Assembly (NCBI GenBank): GCA_013297885.1
Contig: JAAFIR010000020.1
Coordinates: forward strand, 1 to 64,000
DNA length: 64,000 nt
Direction of reading: 5' to 3'
DNA from: Leptospirales bacterium
Lineage (GTDB): Bacteria; Spirochaetota; Leptospiria; Leptospirales; Leptospiraceae
Both the position numbers and the translations under genes were made by a program. The notes under the pieces were generated by a model, which did no database searches, had not been told where the DNA came from, and was given only the letters and a program-made list of their open reading frames with translations. Position 1 is the first letter of the stretch; every line of letters starts with the position of its first letter. Below, piece by piece: positions 18,417 to 26,949 of the stretch.

Positions 18417-19796
18417 TCAAGGACAAGCCAAATTGACTGAAACTTTTTGTCTATAAGCAGAACTCACAGAAAAAAATGCTTCTCTAACAAATGTTTCTGG
18501 AAATCCATCAGTTCCATTGATTGTAATATTTTTTTTCAAATCACCCACACATCTAATTCGATATTCACCTGGATTTAAATATTTGATCTTGTTAATTGTA
18601 CCTTTTACTGGGGTAGCAGCAAGTGGTAAATAATTTGCAAAATCATTTTCATCTTTTCTATAAATTGTATAATAATAACTTAAGTTCCTAGTTCCACCAG
18701 TAATATCTAGACTAGCAGCCATTTCAGGATACACTACTCTTGCACGAGTGAGAACATTCCCCCCCATATCTTGTTCACCTGAATGAGGTTTTCTCCAATC
18801 ACTAACTCCAACCATTGTTTGGATAGTGTTGTTTTGAGTTACAAAAGAATGAACCATCATATTCTCCTTTAAATTTGCTCTAATTTCTAAAATATAAGGG
18901 TCAAAACCTGGACGAATATCAAAATCCTGGTGTTGTGGTCCAGCGGCATAAAAAAGTGGGAACATTTGAGGAGCAAGGATTGAATTTTTTTGAGCGTCTG
19001 TAGCTCCTGGAGAAAAGTTTAATCTTGGAACAATATTTGTTCCTCCAGTAAAAATTGTATTATTATCAAAACGTGTGTTTGTAATTAAAGCGTTATTTTC
19101 TCTTCCCCAGCCAGTTATAAAGTTCCGAATAAAAATTCCAGAATAATAATACCTAGTGTAATTAGTTCCACCATTTATAATATTATCTACAGGAATATTT
19201 TCGTTTATAAAAGCTTCAGCAGTTGGGTCAACAGCAGGATATTTAACACCTTCACCATTAAAAAATAACTCTGTCGCTAATTTGTAAGTTCCTCTTGTTG
19301 TTCTTTTGCAGGCATCATCAAAAGCATAAATAGTTGTACAATATACTTGTCTTTCTGTTGCAATTTTATCCCAAAATTTTCTTGTAGCTAGAAGAGAATT
19401 TAAAGTAGCATAACCACAATTTGGACTAACAGTTTCTAGACAACTTACTCCAAAATTAAATCTTGAAGAAATTCTAACTTCCCCAATATCAATAAACCAA
19501 TTTAAATCTTTAATACTTGGAAGTCCGTTAAAATCTGGTGCTGGGTTTAAACCAGCACCTGTTCCAAATTCATCTCTATAAATTTGCCCATTATTAATTT
19601 CATCCCATTCAAGCGGGGAATCAGTTGCATAAGTTAGCTTAATCAATAATAACACTCTTGCATTAAACAAGCTACTTATAACTGGAAAAGCAACTCCCCT
19701 ATAAGTACCAAGTCTATTTCTTTTACCTAGTTCAGGACTAAAATTTCCACAGTAAAAAAAATTTAGAATTAAAAAAAATAAAATTAGTTTTTTCAT
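18417..19796 (-). CDS. Large surface lipoprotein, unknown family (459 aa)
   Basis: The signal peptide MKKLILFFLILNFFYCGN ends in a relaxed spirochaete-type lipobox with Cys16 as the lipid site. The mature protein is rich in aromatic residues, Asn and Gly (for example TRYYYSGIFIRNFITGWGRE) and has several scattered Cys. The C-terminal 100 residues look like a beta-sandwich (GEYRIRCVGDLKKNITINGT). The gene's start overlaps the stop of the upstream beta-barrel gene by 4 nt, so the lipoprotein and barrel are made together and may form one outer-membrane complex. Family not recognised. Confidence 0.75.
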   Translation of the reverse strand: MKKLILFFLILNFFYCGNFSPELGKRNRLGTYRGVAFPVISSLFNARVLLLIKLTYATDSPLEWDEINNGQIYRDEFGTGAGLNPAPDFNGLPSIKDLNWFIDIGEVRISSRFNFGVSCLETVSPNCGYATLNSLLATRKFWDKIATERQVYCTTIYAFDDACKRTTRGTYKLATELFFNGEGVKYPAVDPTAEAFINENIPVDNIINGGTNYTRYYYSGIFIRNFITGWGRENNALITNTRFDNNTIFTGGTNIVPRLNFSPGATDAQKNSILAPQMFPLFYAAGPQHQDFDIRPGFDPYILEIRANLKENMMVHSFVTQNNTIQTMVGVSDWRKPHSGEQDMGGNVLTRARVVYPEMAASLDITGGTRNLSYYYTIYRKDENDFANYLPLAATPVKGTINKIKYLNPGEYRIRCVGDLKKNITINGTDGFPETFVREAFFSVSSAYRQKVSVNLACP

Positions 19797-20419
19797 AATA
19801 ATAAACTCACCATTAATGCAAAATTAAAAAACTCTCCGTTTACATTTCTATATTCATTTGGTCTTGAAAGCCTGTAGTCTCTATCATAAGGAGATGTGTA
19901 AGGATAATTTTGTGCAGGATTTTTTTCGACCCCGTAAGTTTCAAATATAGTTTGCATATCAATTCTTAATCCAATTCTTACTTTTCTTCCAGCAACAAAA
20001 CTTACTTCAGTTCCAATCATTCCCATTGGATTCCATCTAGCTGTGTTTGCTGGTCTTGCGAGTACATAAGCTGCTCCACCCCCTGCTTTAAAAAAAATAG
20101 AAACAGGTAATTCAAATGGAAGTTTATAACAAAGTAACCCAAATACAGGAACTGTTGTTAAAGACCTTTCAGTTTGAGAAGCATAATTTGCCATTCCACC
20201 ACCTAATTCAGTATAAAAAATATATGGCCAATGAAATCTAGTCCATAAACCAAATCCAAGTGTTGTGTTTAATGCAGTAGCTGATTCAGAACCAGGTCTA
20301 GGGTTAGCAGCACCAAGCCAAATTCCAACTTCAGGTTTTGCTTTATCTGTTGCATCTGAAAAAAGTTGGCTTATAAAAATAAAATTAAATACAAAAAAAA
20401 TTGTTGGAAATAGTTTCAT
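19793..20419 (-). CDS. Outer-membrane beta-barrel protein (208 aa)
   Basis: A signal peptide (about residues 1-21) is followed by alternating hydrophobic and polar strands with many Gly and aromatic residues: VGIWLGAANPRPG, TTLGFGLWTRFHWPYIFYTE, VSIFFKAGGGAAYVLA and a C-terminal strand NGEFFNFALMVSLLL. The pattern fits an eight-stranded barrel of the OmpA/OmpX size. It is translationally coupled to the downstream lipoprotein. Function is unknown; adhesin, porin or assembly partner are all possible. Confidence 0.75.
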   Translation of the reverse strand: MKLFPTIFFVFNFIFISQLFSDATDKAKPEVGIWLGAANPRPGSESATALNTTLGFGLWTRFHWPYIFYTELGGGMANYASQTERSLTTVPVFGLLCYKLPFELPVSIFFKAGGGAAYVLARPANTARWNPMGMIGTEVSFVAGRKVRIGLRIDMQTIFETYGVEKNPAQNYPYTSPYDRDYRLSRPNEYRNVNGEFFNFALMVSLLL

Positions 20420-20432
20420 TAAAAAATTTTAC

Positions 20433-20930
20433 TTAAATTTTTTTTAGTGCTTCTTGGTAATTTGGTTCTTGGGCAATTTCAGAAACTTGTTCAGTATATA
20501 TAACTCTTCTTTCTTCATCTAAAATAACAATTGCTCTTGAAAAGACACCTGCAAGCGGGCCTGAACTAATTCTAACTCCAAAATTTTCTCCAAATTCTCT
20601 TTTTCTAAAATCAGAAACTGGAACTACATCTTTAAGTCCTTCAGCACTACAAAATCTACCAAGTGCAAATGGCATATCTGTTGATACACATAAAACTACT
20701 GCATTAGAAAATTTAGAAGCTTCTTCGTTAAATTTACGAACTGAAGTTGCACAAACTGCTGTATCGATACTCGGAAATATGTTTAAAATAATTTTTTTTC
20801 CTGAAAAATCATTTTCAGTTATATCTGATAAATCTGTTTTTGTGAGTAAAAAACTCGGTGATTTTTCACCAAGTTTTGGTAAATTCCCAATTGTAGTAAT
20901 TTTGTTGCCTTTTAAAGTTATTTCTGACAT
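20433..20930 (-). CDS. tpx: Thiol peroxidase
   Basis: I chose the internal start MSEITLKGNK at 20930 because AAAGGA precedes it at good spacing and Tpx proteins start this way; the frame stays open to 20981. The 165-residue product shows the atypical 2-Cys peroxiredoxin signature: the peroxidatic Cys60 in FPSIDTAVCATSVRKFNEE and the resolving Cys94 in PFALGRFCSAEG. It reduces hydrogen peroxide and alkyl peroxides with thioredoxin as donor. It adds to the AhpC/AhpF system encoded about 23 kb away. Confidence 0.95.
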   Translation of the reverse strand: MSEITLKGNKITTIGNLPKLGEKSPSFLLTKTDLSDITENDFSGKKIILNIFPSIDTAVCATSVRKFNEEASKFSNAVVLCVSTDMPFALGRFCSAEGLKDVVPVSDFRKREFGENFGVRISSGPLAGVFSRAIVILDEERRVIYTEQVSEIAQEPNYQEALKKI

Positions 20931-21023
20931 TTCAAATCCTTTAAATTCAGATTTATAGTTCAAAAAAATTTGGCAATTCATTTAACGACCCAAGACTTAA
21001 AGTTTTAATTATACAGAATTGAA

Positions 21024-21227
21024 TTACACAAATAGATTTAGTGACTTTTCAATTAACTTATTGTTTATTTTTTTGCTTTTAAGTTTAATTTTTTTTTTAA
21101 TATTTTGTTTTGATTTTCTTTTTTTTATATCAGATAAAATTGTCTCAACCAGAAACTCTAAATTTTTAAAATCGACTTCATTTTCATCTATTATATCAAT
21201 TTCTAACTTTTTTATATCTGCTAACAT
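21024..21227 (-). CDS. Small basic hypothetical protein (67 aa)
   Basis: A strong ribosome site (AGGAGGAAATT before the ATG) marks this as a real gene. An opposite-strand frame over the same bases lacks such a site. The first half is acidic (MLADIKKLEIDIIDENEVDF), the second half is a Lys-rich tail (KKRKSKQNIKKKIKLKSKK), as in nucleic-acid-binding tails. Family not recognised. Confidence 0.6.
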   Translation of the reverse strand: MLADIKKLEIDIIDENEVDFKNLEFLVETILSDIKKRKSKQNIKKKIKLKSKKINNKLIEKSLNLFV

Positions 21228-21366
21228 AATTTCCTCCTAAAAACTGATTTGCATAATTAACAATCAATAATTTCATTGTATCTTTTCTACTGACAAATTA
21301 GGATTTTTTTTTCAAAAAAACTTATTCTGATTGCTTTTAATTAAATTCTCCTAAAAAAAGGATGTA

Positions 21367-22845
21367 ATGATGTTCAAACTTAATGAAATACATGAAAAAT
21401 TAGTAAAAGGTGAAAAAATCACTTTAAGTTACAAATTTACTAATGACAAAATCCTGCATGAATTCCAAACTTTTCTAATTAATGTTTTAGGTTATTTAGA
21501 TCAATTATTTCTATTAGAAGTTTCTTTTACAATCCTAAAAGAAATTTTATATAATGCCAGCAAAGCTAATGCAAAAAGACTTTTTTTTCAAAGGAAAAAC
21601 TTAGACATCACAAATTCCGAAGCATACATTAAAGGAATGGAAATTTTTGCTGATGAAGTAACAATGAAGTGGCCTGAACAAGAAGGTTATTTAGAAAAGT
21701 CAGATTTGAAAATTGATTTTATAGCTCAAATAAAAGGTAATATTCTTTATACTAAAGTTGAAAATAATGTTCCTGTTTTACCAGAAGAACAAGTGAGAAT
21801 CAGGAAAAGACTTGAGGCTGCAAAAGGTTATAACGATTTATCTGATGCATTTTCTGATATGGGAGACACTAGTGAATCAGCAGGACTAGGTTTAGTTCTT
21901 ACTCAAATTTTATTAAAAAATTCTGGAATTGGAAAAGATAATTTCAAACTAGAATTTAATTCTGAAAAAACAATCGCACATTTTAATATTCCTTCCAATG
22001 TAATCCCACAAATTCATCATTCAAAATTTAACGAACAAATTTTAACTGAAATTGAAGGGCTTCCCCCTCTTCCACAATCTGTTTCAAAAATAATTAATTT
22101 ATGTAATAATTCTGAAACTGACATTGTTGTATTATCAACTGAAATTGAAAAAGACGCTGTTTTAAGTGCTGATCTTTTAAAACTTTCAAACTCATCTTTA
22201 TTTGTAACAAGAAATAAAGCCAATACTGTTTTATCAGCTGTAAAAGTTGTTGGAATAAAAAACATAAAAAATATGTTATATGTATCTGGTGTTAGAAAAA
22301 TCATGAGTGGCAAATACGACAAAGTTCAAACAATTTGGGACCACTCTGGCAAATGTAGTTTTTTTGCTAAAATGATTGCAACAGATGCAGGGAGAACAAA
22401 AGTTTCCGATATTGCAGCTACTGGTGGATTATTACATGATATCGGAAAACTAATCATTCTTTCTCTTGATCGTTCGTTAATTAAACAAGTTGAAAACTTT
22501 CAACTAAGAGATAAAGATAGTTCAGTATTACTTGAAGAAATGTCTTTTGGAATTAGTCATGCAGATATTGGCTCAAAACTATTAGAAAAATGGGATTTCC
22601 CTGAAGATTTAACTCAAATAGTTAAATTTCATCATAGACCAATGCTTGCTCCAAGTAAATTTAGAGATATTTTAGAAGTTGTATATTTGGCAAATATGAT
22701 GCTTGATTGTTTAGAAAATAAATCTAGTTATTATACTATTGATCCGGTAATTTTAAAATTGTTTAAAATTGAAAATGAAAATTCTTTTAATATTTATCTT
22801 GAAAGATTAAATAAACAATACACTGAACAAAGCCAACACCAATAA
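21367..22845 (+). CDS. HDOD-domain signalling protein with N-terminal ATPase-like domain
   Basis: Start ATG has AAGGAT 6 nt upstream. Residues about 1-215 resemble a GHKL/anti-sigma-type ATPase fold (FTILKEILYNASKANAKR; later ESAGLGLVLTQILLKNSG). Residues about 225-440 form an HDOD domain (LPPLPQSVSKIINLCNN; KDAVLSADLLKLSNSSLF) with the degenerate HD pattern GGLLHDIGKL. HDOD proteins usually serve in stress and cyclic-nucleotide signalling without confirmed hydrolase activity. The end of this gene lies 4 nt before the likely start of the ABC ATPase gene. Confidence 0.85.
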   Translation: MMFKLNEIHEKLVKGEKITLSYKFTNDKILHEFQTFLINVLGYLDQLFLLEVSFTILKEILYNASKANAKRLFFQRKNLDITNSEAYIKGMEIFADEVTMKWPEQEGYLEKSDLKIDFIAQIKGNILYTKVENNVPVLPEEQVRIRKRLEAAKGYNDLSDAFSDMGDTSESAGLGLVLTQILLKNSGIGKDNFKLEFNSEKTIAHFNIPSNVIPQIHHSKFNEQILTEIEGLPPLPQSVSKIINLCNNSETDIVVLSTEIEKDAVLSADLLKLSNSSLFVTRNKANTVLSAVKVVGIKNIKNMLYVSGVRKIMSGKYDKVQTIWDHSGKCSFFAKMIATDAGRTKVSDIAATGGLLHDIGKLIILSLDRSLIKQVENFQLRDKDSSVLLEEMSFGISHADIGSKLLEKWDFPEDLTQIVKFHHRPMLAPSKFRDILEVVYLANMMLDCLENKSSYYTIDPVILKLFKIENENSFNIYLERLNKQYTEQSQHQ

Positions 22846-22849
22846 AGAA

Positions 22850-23611
22850 ATTATTTCATTTCATAATGTTTCATTTATTAGAAATGATTTTATTATTTTA
22901 GATACTATTAATTTTAAGCTAAATCAAAATGAAAATTTAGTAATACTTGGGAAAAATGGTTCTGGAAAATCAACCTTACTTAACTTAATTTTTGGTTTTT
23001 ACTGGGCAACATCAGGTAAAATTCAAATTTTTGAAAATACATATGGTGAATTTATTATTTCAGAAGCCCAAAAAAAAATCGGAACCCTTTTACCAAATCT
23101 TTGGGAAGATAGATTAAATAAAAATATTAGTATCGAAGAAATTTTGCTCACTGGCTTTGATAATAAACTTGGAATTTATTCTGAATATTCTAAAGAAAAT
23201 TATTTAGAGTTAGAGAAAATTTATTCTGAAAATTCTTGGATAAAAGACAAAACTAGAACTTATTCAAAATGTTCTAGTGGAGAAAGAAAAAAAATTTTAC
23301 TTCTTCGAGCGTTAATTTCTAAACCAGAAATTTTAATATTAGATGAACCTTGTTCTTCGTTAGACATTAGCTCAAAATTGGAATTTTTTGAAATTTTAGA
23401 AAAACAAAAACTTTCTTCAATTATTTTAATTACTCATAATTTAGATGAAATAAAAACCTATTTTCATAAAACTCTATTTTTGAAAAATGGAAAAGTTTTG
23501 GATTTTGGAAATACAAAAAAAGTTTTAAATTCAGAAAACTTATCTTCAGCATATGAAAAAAAATTATCTCTTCAAGAATTAAATGGAGTATATTCATATT
23601 CTAAAATATGA
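22850..23611 (+). CDS. ABC transporter ATP-binding protein without a conventional start codon
   Basis: The frame encodes a complete ABC ATPase: Walker A GKNGSGKST, a variant signature CSSGERKK in place of LSGGQ, Walker B ILILDEPCSSLD and H-loop ILITHNLDEI. No ATG, GTG or TTG occurs upstream of Walker A in this frame; the first standard candidate, a TTG at 23144, would remove Walker A. The frame is open from 22811, overlapping the HDOD gene's end in the +1 frame. An ATT at 22850 would give a typical MISFHNVSF-like start; a CTG at 22823 or a +1 frameshift from the HDOD gene are alternatives. No permease is adjacent. Confidence 0.7.
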   Translation: MISFHNVSFIRNDFIILDTINFKLNQNENLVILGKNGSGKSTLLNLIFGFYWATSGKIQIFENTYGEFIISEAQKKIGTLLPNLWEDRLNKNISIEEILLTGFDNKLGIYSEYSKENYLELEKIYSENSWIKDKTRTYSKCSSGERKKILLLRALISKPEILILDEPCSSLDISSKLEFFEILEKQKLSSIILITHNLDEIKTYFHKTLFLKNGKVLDFGNTKKVLNSENLSSAYEKKLSLQELNGVYSYSKI

Positions 23612-23625
23612 TTTTTTTAAAATTT

Positions 23626-23725
23626 TGGGCGAGTTTCATAAGTAAGAAATAATATACTTATGAAACCGTGCTTTTCGCTACTTCCGCAGAAGCGGAAACG
23701 CTTCAATCACTCTCGCTTGTGTTTT
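23626..23725 (-). repeat. Three-box, two-hairpin element, copy 4
   Basis: Very well preserved. Box A (TGGGCGAGTTT) is followed by hairpin 2 (TTCATAAGT/ACTTATGAA), box B (ACCGTGCTTTTCGCTAC), hairpin 1 (TTCCGC/GCGGAA) and box C (ACGCTTCAATCACTCTCGC). It lies between two convergent genes. Confidence 0.85.
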
Positions 23726-23762
23726 AAAATTTAATTCTTCAAAAAAAAACTAGTAATTAGTA

Positions 23763-25211
23763 TTACCATAAAATATAAAATAATTTTTCTTGCTGGATTT
23801 TTAATTTTAATTCTTTTATTTTGGGTAAATCATCTTGGTATTTTCCAAAAGCTGAAATAGCATATTTTAAATTTTTAGTTTTTAAAATTTTTACTAATTT
23901 AATTAATTTTTCTTTTGAATCTGCTACCAAAACTTTTTTTTCTAAATAAATATTTTGAGCATTTAGTGGCTCAGCATAAGTTCTAAATATTATAACTTCA
24001 GCATCAATATTTTTTAAAGCTTGATTAAAATAATTCAAATTTACAAAAGTTTCTTTTACTTGAATAAAGTTTTTTGCAGAATGAAAGAATGAATAAATAA
24101 AAATTAGACAAATTAAAACTTTATAAAAAATTGCATTATTCATTTCAAAAAAATCTTCTAGTAAATATACAAATAAAATTACTGAAATTGGATAAAGTCC
24201 AAATAAATATCTAGGTGCAATATGATCTCCATGATTTGGTGTTGTAAAACAAATACACAAAAATGAAATTAGAACAAGAGTAGATAAAAACTTTTTTTCT
24301 TTTGAAGAATTTGTTGAATAAGCAAGAATGGGAATTAGTAAAAAAAATAAACTTTGAATAAATAAACCTCTAAAACTTCCAAAAAGTAATTCTTTTATAA
24401 TTGCGATTCTATCAGAAAATAAAATTATTGGGTTATCAGTAATTGTTAAAACATATCTAAGTCCCAAAATATGTCCATGAATGTAATAATTTAAGTACAA
24501 TAAGATTAGAAAAAAAGGTAAAAATCCGACAAATGAAAAAAAACTAATTTTTACAAAATTTGATTTATGAACAAATAAAATAGAAATTCCTGTTCCCAAA
24601 ATAATAAAAATCATTTCTAGTCTAAAATACAAACTAAATGCAGAAAATAGTCCAAACAAAATTAAATTTTTATATTCCATATTTTGCATAAATGAATATG
24701 CAAAATAAATTCCTAATGAAATTAAAAATACTGAAATTGGATATTCATGTAAAAAGAAATTATAAGTAAAAATTGTTGTACAAAAAGAATATAAAACCAA
24801 AGCAATATGAATGTATAAATTTTTTATTAAAAGTTTTTTTAAAAAAATATAAATCAAAATTAAATTAAAAAAACTAGAAATACTAGAATAAACTGTAAAG
24901 CTAAATTTTCCAAAAAAATTTTTTACTATTGCAATTAGTAATGGATAAAAGGGAGGAAAATCAATATAAAAAAAATTCCCAACTTTACCCAAGAAAGGTT
25001 TTGTAAAAGGATAAAATTCAAAATTTGGATCTAAATTAATTGAAGGATATTGAATAGAAAATGTAGAAAAATTCGACTTGATTATATCTTCTACTTGAAT
25101 CATCATAAGACCAAAATCGGTTGAATAAATTCCGTAAAATGGATTTAAATAAATCAATAAATTAAAAAAAGTTGTGATTAAAAAAATTGTAATTAATGGT
25201 GAAAAATTCAT
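23763..25211 (-). CDS. Polytopic membrane protein, GT39/PMT-like glycosyltransferase
   Basis: The 482-residue protein has ten or more hydrophobic segments. An early loop with YSTDFGLMMIQVEDII and a long extracytoplasmic loop (PSINLDPNFEFYPFTKPFLG, then FPPFYPLL) are arranged as in GT-C enzymes that use polyprenyl-phosphate sugars. The segment HGDHIAPRYLFGLYPISVI resembles the later conserved part of Leptospira homologues as I remember them. It probably adds a sugar to lipid or protein outside the inner membrane. Its start overlaps the lipid-kinase stop by 1 nt. Confidence 0.65.
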   Translation of the reverse strand: MNFSPLITIFLITTFFNLLIYLNPFYGIYSTDFGLMMIQVEDIIKSNFSTFSIQYPSINLDPNFEFYPFTKPFLGKVGNFFYIDFPPFYPLLIAIVKNFFGKFSFTVYSSISSFFNLILIYIFLKKLLIKNLYIHIALVLYSFCTTIFTYNFFLHEYPISVFLISLGIYFAYSFMQNMEYKNLILFGLFSAFSLYFRLEMIFIILGTGISILFVHKSNFVKISFFSFVGFLPFFLILLYLNYYIHGHILGLRYVLTITDNPIILFSDRIAIIKELLFGSFRGLFIQSLFFLLIPILAYSTNSSKEKKFLSTLVLISFLCICFTTPNHGDHIAPRYLFGLYPISVILFVYLLEDFFEMNNAIFYKVLICLIFIYSFFHSAKNFIQVKETFVNLNYFNQALKNIDAEVIIFRTYAEPLNAQNIYLEKKVLVADSKEKLIKLVKILKTKNLKYAISAFGKYQDDLPKIKELKLKIQQEKLFYILW

Positions 25212-26140
25212 TAAATTACCAAAGGTAATACTCTTGGGATAATATTAAAATTGTATTCATGTGTATTTAAATAATCCATCTGCCTAACCTCTCCATCAAA
25301 CTCTTGGGATAATGTTCTTTCTGGAATGACTTTTACATTAGTTGCTTTGTATTCTGAAACTCCAGACATTGTTGAAATTTGTCCTGAATAAACTTTATAG
25401 GATTCCAAAATCAATTTGTGTTTTGGAATGTTGGAAACTAAAACCAAATCAAATACTCCATCAGTGAGGCTTGATTTTGGAGCCCACATCATTCCACCAC
25501 CACTATAACTAGCATTACAAACAAAAAAATTTACTACCTCTGATTCTAAATTAATTTCATTTCCATTTTCTTGTTTCATGAAAATTTTACATTTTGTGGG
25601 TGTGAATTTAAATAAAACAGAAAGTGAATGATAAAAATATGCAAGTTGGCCCATTTGAAAACTAGATGCTTTCATTTGCCTGTTCATATCACCACCAAGT
25701 CCAATTGAAGTAATGTTTAAAAAATAATGAGGATCTTTTCCATTTTCTAATGTAGAAAGTCCAACATCAACTAACTGAAATGAATTTCTTTTTAAAGAAT
25801 CAGGGTAATTCATCGTGTTTTTATTTATAGTTTTAATAAAATCACCACCAGTTCCTAAATTGATGATTCCAAGTGGAATTTCTGAATTGATAATTTTTCC
25901 TTTTTCGAAGTAACCATTTGTTGCTTCGTTAATTGATCCATCCCCACCAGCGATTAAAATTTGGTCATATTCTTTTTTTTGTAAAATTTCTTTCACTTTT
26001 CTTGTGCAGTCTTTTGGTGCTGTTGTATAATAAATATCAAAAAAACCTAAATCATTTTCTAAATCTTTTCTCATTTTTTCAAATTCAATTCGTGAAGCAC
26101 CATGCCTAGACTTAGGATTTAAGATAACGATTCTTTTCAT
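25211..26140 (-). CDS. Diacylglycerol kinase-family lipid kinase (YegS/DgkB type)
   Basis: The 309-residue protein opens MKRIVILNPKSRHGASR, the family's nucleotide-binding start. It has the diagnostic ILIAGGDGSINEATNG near residues 73-88, then GIINLGTGGDFIKTI and a C-terminal beta-domain (SYSGGGMMWAPKSSLTDGVF). Such enzymes phosphorylate diacylglycerol or related lipids at the inner membrane. It is co-transcribed with the membrane glycosyltransferase, which suggests a shared role in envelope lipids. Confidence 0.88.
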   Translation of the reverse strand: MKRIVILNPKSRHGASRIEFEKMRKDLENDLGFFDIYYTTAPKDCTRKVKEILQKKEYDQILIAGGDGSINEATNGYFEKGKIINSEIPLGIINLGTGGDFIKTINKNTMNYPDSLKRNSFQLVDVGLSTLENGKDPHYFLNITSIGLGGDMNRQMKASSFQMGQLAYFYHSLSVLFKFTPTKCKIFMKQENGNEINLESEVVNFFVCNASYSGGGMMWAPKSSLTDGVFDLVLVSNIPKHKLILESYKVYSGQISTMSGVSEYKATNVKVIPERTLSQEFDGEVRQMDYLNTHEYNFNIIPRVLPLVI

Positions 26141-26244
26141 AAAAACATTTTTTTGAATTGAGTTTCTTTATTCAATTCAATTTTCTTAAATTGAAAATTG
26201 AGTATAGAAAAAAAATGATTAATAAAAATTTAATTTTTTTAGAA

Positions 26245-26949
26245 CTAAATTTGATTTACAGTTTTGATGTTTTTTTCAAACTCAATAAAAAATTCTTTTT
26301 CTTTTCTTTGAAAAGAATCATCTATAAATCTATAATAATCTTCAGTACATAGTTCAATTTCTTTTAAAGAATTAATTTCAGCTAATCCATAATGACAAAT
26401 TTTTTTTAATTTATCAGGTTGTCGATATGTGTTTAATGCAGTTCCACCAATTGTAGAAATCAGTCCTGCATAAATTGGTAAAATTAAACCAAATCCAAAT
26501 CGACCAAAAGATTCATGTTTAAAGCTAAATATTTCTTTACTCGTAACGTTTTTTATTTCTACTAGGTATTCTACTTTTGCTGAATTTGTAATTTGACCCC
26601 AAAGTGTAAGACCAAGAAGTGAAAATCCTACTGATCTAAAAAAATCTGAACTTGATTCATTAATGCTAGAACTTATATTTACAATAAGACAAGAATTATC
26701 TGGACAATAAATTTTATTAATCAATTGTTCTTTTGTTTTATAAGGAAATTTTGCATTTAAATTACAAATAGTTTTAATATTTTTTTCTTTAAATGATAAA
26801 CAAACTTTTTGAAGTAAAAATAAATCATCAGAAAATAAATAAACAGTTTCAGGAATATTTATACTTTGAGACTGAAAATTTGACTTAGTAGTTCTTAAAT
26901 AACAAAACTGAAAAAAGATACAAAATAAAATTACAAATTTCTTATCCAT
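26245..26949 (-). CDS. Predicted lipoprotein with internal membrane-like segment (234 aa)
   Basis: The signal sequence MDKKFVILFCIFFQFCYLR contains a possible lipobox at Cys16. The mature protein has four to five further Cys and two hydrophobic stretches (SVGFSLLGLTLWGQI and FGFGLILPIYAGLISTIGG). The start lies 19 nt inside the 3' end of the hydrolase gene, so the two are translated together. No family recognised. Confidence 0.6.
   Translation of the reverse strand: MDKKFVILFCIFFQFCYLRTTKSNFQSQSINIPETVYLFSDDLFLLQKVCLSFKEKNIKTICNLNAKFPYKTKEQLINKIYCPDNSCLIVNISSSINESSSDFFRSVGFSLLGLTLWGQITNSAKVEYLVEIKNVTSKEIFSFKHESFGRFGFGLILPIYAGLISTIGGTALNTYRQPDKLKKICHYGLAEINSLKEIELCTEDYYRFIDDSFQRKEKEFFIEFEKNIKTVNQI

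Noticed and set aside
21019-21240. 73-codon plus-strand frame
   Set aside because: Phe/Leu/Ser-rich mirror of the minus-strand gene at 21024-21227, which has AGGAGG before its ATG.
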